Positions 61,172 through 64,000 of a DNA stretch of 64,000 nt are shown here, piece by piece. This DNA comes from Caecitellus pseudoparvulus. Its lineage: Eukaryota > Bigyra: Bicosoecida. Below the pieces are notes generated by a model. That model saw only the letters and a program-made list of their open reading frames with translations. It did no database searches and was not told the origin of the DNA. Each line of letters begins with the position of its first letter. The first letter of the stretch is position 1. Where the stretch lies: positions 186,001 to 250,000 of the forward strand of contig CBFFRQ010000055.1 of NCBI GenBank assembly GCA_965644315.1. The letters run 5' to 3'. Both the position numbers and the translations under genes were made by a program.

Positions 61172-63329
61172 ATGGAAGGCCTTGCGCACGCGACAGGGGA
61201 TCATGGCGAGCATCCTCTGCCGCGCGCCGCGCAGGAGGGAGAGACAGCTCGTGCGTTGGCGGGAGCGCCGGTGCTGGGAGCCAGGGAATCCGTGTGGGCC
61301 GCCTGCAAGCGGCAGCACAGACTGCCTGGCATGGCTTGCTCTGTCCCTGCCTGGGGCATCATGACGGCCGTGTACTTGCAGGCCATGCTGACATCCTTGG
61401 TGATTTTCGGCTTTGCTGCGCTGGAGCCCATTCTGCTGGAACGAGGCCTGTACCACAGCAGGTGCCCGCCTGGCACGGCTGAGGAGGCCACTTGCCCGGC
61501 CCAGCTCGAGGCGGTGAATTTGCTGTTTGTGGTGAACTCCTCCGTTACACTTGTCGCGGGTTTGATTGTGAATGGTGTGTACAGGCGGTGCTTGCCTGCG
61601 GGCAGGCTCGTGCGGAAATTGCATGCGTGAAAGCTCAGCTGTGTGCCTTTCACGCGCCCTACCGCTCGCCCTGGGCATGCACAGGCTGGATTATGGATCT
61701 GTATGGCATCAAAATTGCGTCCATTGTGGCCAATGTGTTCATGGTTGTTTCCTTCAGCATTCTGGCCGCCACGGCAGGTGGCTCCATCGGTACGAGCAGC
61801 ATGCACGGACGCCTCGCTTCCGGGCCTTGCACCGCACCCCCACCTCCTTGCACCACGCTTGCTCAGGTGAAGAGGGCTGGTTAGTGGGCTTCACGCTGTT
61901 CGGTGCCGCTATCGGGCAGCTGGACTGTCTCTTCCACTTCGCCAACCTGTTCCCCGGCAACGAATCCCTCATCATCGGCAGCATCTCGGGGTTCAGTGAC
62001 TCCTCCGCCCTCGTCTTCCTCATCTTCGCCACCCTCGTGCGGGCGGGCGTGGACCTGTCCCATGTCTTCATCGGCTACATCTGCACTGCCCTGCTGGCCA
62101 ACCTCCTCTTCGCGGTGTTCTTGTGGCCTTGGTGGCCGGTGCCCGACACATCCACTGCCGAAGCCCTGCAAGACACCCCGGGAGCCTGTGCGGCAGGTGA
62201 CCTGCCGCAGCGTGTGGGGGCAGAAGGAGAGCAGTTGGGCGGAGAGGAGGAGGGCACGCCCCCTGCAAACTCGGCCACGGCGGTGCCACTGCCAGACTCC
62301 GAGCACTCTGGGGCTGACGCAGCAGAACAAGGAACAGCGCCTTCGCCTGAACCTGCAGCATCGCAGTGGCCCCTGGCCGCCCTGCCGATCCGGCAGCAAC
62401 TGTGCACGCCTCTCTTTCTGGCATGGCTGGTGTACTGCGCCACGAGCCTGCTGCGTTTCAACTTCTACATCGCCGCGTTGAACGAGCACCTGTCGTTTTT
62501 GGGGGACTCCAGCGGTGTGTACAGCGAAGTGTTCGGGGGACTGGCCTCTGCAGGGCTGGTGTTCGTGCTGGCTGTGGGACAGATCATGGACCGCCTGGGC
62601 CTGCACTCGGCTGTGCTGCTGGCCACCATCGTGGGCTGTGCCCTGTCCGCCATCACCCTCATCCCCAGCCTGCCCCTGCAGGTACTGGGCTTCCTCCTGG
62701 CGGTCCTGTACAGGGGCTTCGTCTTCACCCTGTACGCTGCCGTGCTCATTCCCGAGTTTGGCGTCGGCGCGTATGGGCGCCTGTCAGGGGTGGTGGCGGT
62801 GGTGGCGGGTGGCCTGAGCTTCGTGCAGCAGCCGCTGGTGGAGATGTCCCTGCGCCACTTCGACGGCGACTTCACCGTCAGCAACAGCATCATGGCCGTC
62901 ATCACCGCCTCCCACTTTGCCTTTGCCTGGTACTACTGGCGCCACAGGCAGGCTGCCGGGCTGGACGGGACGCACCCACTCTTCCTCGTGAGTTGCTTGC
63001 CATGTCGTGGCAAAGGTGGTGCTGAGCTCAGTGAAGAGGGCAGTGGCCGTAGCGAGTCTGAGGATGTGGAGGAGGAGGCTGTGTCTGATGGAGTGTCGGA
63101 GGATGTGTCGGAGGAGGAGGAGGATGAGGCTGTATCCGATGGCACGGAAGACGATGACGAGGAAGATGTGGTGCAGGTGGCTGGCGTGGAGGTGCAGGCA
63201 TTGGAGGAGCATCCGCAGGTCGTGAGCACCGCATCAGGCGAGGAGCGAGGTGCTGACTCTGCCCCAGAGCCCACCTCGCCCCCAGCAGAAGCAGGGCCCC
63301 AAGAAGAGACCCTCAGCGAAGGCTCATGA
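61172..63329 (+). CDS. SLC43-like major facilitator superfamily transporter
   Basis: MFS transporter resembling the SLC43 (LAT3/LAT4) amino acid carrier branch. Three exons, 656 residues, introns 61575-61684 and 61790-61866, both phase 1. Twelve helices are expected; visible ones include AVYLQAMLTSLVIFGFAALE, SSVTLVAGLIVNG, then IKIASIVANVFMVVSFSILA, GWLVGFTLFGAAIGQLDC and, in the second half, ATIVGCALSAITLIPSLPLQ. The stretch NESLIIGSISGFSDSSALVF, where SLC43 proteins have an NxRxTxIxLYxG-like segment, supports the branch. The central loop is long and Ala/Glu/Pro-rich, and the C-terminal tail after residue 540 is strongly acidic (Glu/Asp/Ser) and cytosolic. Intron 1 contains an exact GCGGAAATTG element. 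The ATG at 61172 leaves about 70 residues before the first helix. Confidence 0.8.
61612..61621 (+). promoter_or_regulatory. GCGGAAATTG element, copy 10 (SLC43-like intron 1)
   Basis: Exact match in the same direction, inside the first intron of the SLC43-like gene, about 440 bases after its ATG. Confidence 0.5.
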
Positions 63330-63577
63330 AGATTCTAGGATGACTCTTTCAGTCAGGCACCGTAGCAGCCCACCCAAGTCTTAACTAGAGCCACCAGGGC
63401 TGGTGTGCGCGGGGAAGCGCGGGTGACCGAAACCACTCCAACGCAGCATTCCGCCGCTCAAGGCAGTCCACAATGCATGTTAAGTTCCAGCGACAGGGAT
63501 GCAGGCAGGCACATTTTTTATGTCTTTCCATCCCTCTGCCGCCCCCCGGCTCCTTCTGTGGAAGTGTTGCCGCCCAA

Positions 63578-64000
63578 ATGGCGGCAGCCAGTGGAGGCGG
63601 CCCGGAGACGCTCAAGGCAGCGGTGCGAGAGGGCGTGCCGCCTCAGCTGCGCAGACAACTATGGCTTACCCTCTCCGGAGTTCATCATGATGAGACAAAG
63701 GAATACATGCATGCTTGTTCCCGGGTCTTTGGAACTGCAGACGCCTTGCCTGACAAACTCTTCAGCGTGCGTGTCGATTTCCGCAGCTGCTCACAGGCCA
63801 CGCAAGCGCTGACAATGGCCCCCACAGGTTCCCTTCCTCGGAGCTGAGCCGATGACTGTGCCAGACAGTTGTGTGCACTTGTCCAAGCAGCCCAGCATGG
63901 CGATGTCCTCCGCCCATGACCGCGTCGTCTGCCTGCTCAGTTCATGCCTGGCTCTGCGGCACTGCCCCATGGTGCCACACCTGGCCATGGTGCTGCTGCA
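63578..64000 (+). CDS. TBC-domain Rab GTPase-activating protein, 5' part
   Basis: N-terminal fragment of a TBC (Tre2/Bub2/Cdc16) protein, a GAP for Rab GTPases. Starting at the ATG 63578 (MAAASGGG), exon 1 encodes the characteristic entry of the TBC fold, LKAAVREGVPPQLRRQLWLT followed by LSGVHHDETKEYM. It ends at a GTGCGT donor. An intron at 63767-63827 (61 bases, phase 0) leads to exon 2 (VPFLGAEPMTVPDSCVHLSK ... HDRVVCLLSSCLAL), which is open to the window end. The catalytic Arg (IxxDxxR) and Gln (YxQ) fingers would lie beyond the window, so activity cannot be judged. A near match of the recurrent element (CGATTTCCGC at 63775-63784) lies in this intron. Confidence 0.7.

Noticed and set aside
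60644-61678. Minus-strand frame of 344 codons upstream of VPS9
   Set aside because: It crosses the divergent promoter and overlaps the clear first exon of the SLC43-like gene on plus.
3717-63827. Introner-like repeated introns
   Set aside because: The introns have similar lengths but, apart from the 10-base element in a few, their sequences do not resemble each other.
1-64000. CRISPR arrays, insertion sequences, prokaryotic operons or attachment sites
   Set aside because: No direct-repeat arrays or transposase genes were seen, and spliced eukaryotic genes rule out a bacterial replicon.
1-64000. tRNA or rRNA genes
   Set aside because: No stretch with a recognisable tRNA A/B box pair plus cloverleaf or rRNA core was found by eye; a covariance-model scan would be needed to exclude them.

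Overview
The window is nuclear DNA from a eukaryote with a very compact genome. Most genes are broken by short GT-AG introns of about 50-110 bases (usually 61-95). The proteins are eukaryotic: p300/CBP, DOT1, CCDC12/Cwf18, VPS13, ARL1, FYVE, VPS9 and TBC domains. A DUF4515 coiled-coil protein of the basal-body/cilium class suggests a flagellate. A sulfoquinovosyltransferase-like enzyme, a CRT-like transporter, an EGF-like protein with GDCGY modules and a RGVGKP/GVGPVCW cysteine-rich protein suggest a photosynthetic protist, perhaps a stramenopile or haptophyte alga. That placement is an inference; no species can be named. By eye, the last third (from about 42 kb) is more GC-rich than the rest.

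Layout, left to right: a truncated p300/CBP-like acetyltransferase (-); a NIPA-like Mg transporter (-); a DUF4515 coiled-coil protein (+) whose 3' end overlaps a pterin synthase-like gene (-); an unrecognised protein with a possible SAND-like segment (+) whose stop overlaps that of a PH/coiled-coil/FYVE protein (-); a DOT1-like methyltransferase (+); a protein with a weak PAS-like stretch (-); CCDC12/Cwf18 (+); a giant VPS13 (+) whose stop lies 4 bases from that of an OSCA/TMEM63-like channel (-); a secreted EGF-like repeat protein (+); a CRT-like transporter (+); and a GT4 glycosyltransferase (-).

The right part holds an Ala-rich hypothetical protein (+), ARL1 (-), an unrecognised membrane-anchored protein (-), a GhrA-like reductase (+), a DMAC1-like small membrane protein (-), anhydro-N-acetylmuramic acid kinase (+), a PGAP1-like GPI inositol deacylase (+), an AP2-like protein (+), an LtrA-like membrane protein (+), a cysteine-rich secreted protein (-), a calmodulin-like protein (+), a PH-like/VPS9 Rab5 exchange factor (-), an SLC43-like MFS transporter (+) and the 5' part of a TBC Rab-GAP (+).

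Membrane traffic and lipid biology are well represented (VPS13, FYVE, VPS9, TBC, ARL1, PGAP1, SQD2-like), and so is chromatin (p300, DOT1, possible SAND-like). The genes are not an operon. Convergent neighbours repeatedly end within 0-75 bases of each other or overlap. Most introns lie near 5' ends. The most striking unexplained signal is a 10-base element, GCGGAAATTG, found exactly ten times on either strand, almost always within a few hundred bases of a start codon or in a first intron.
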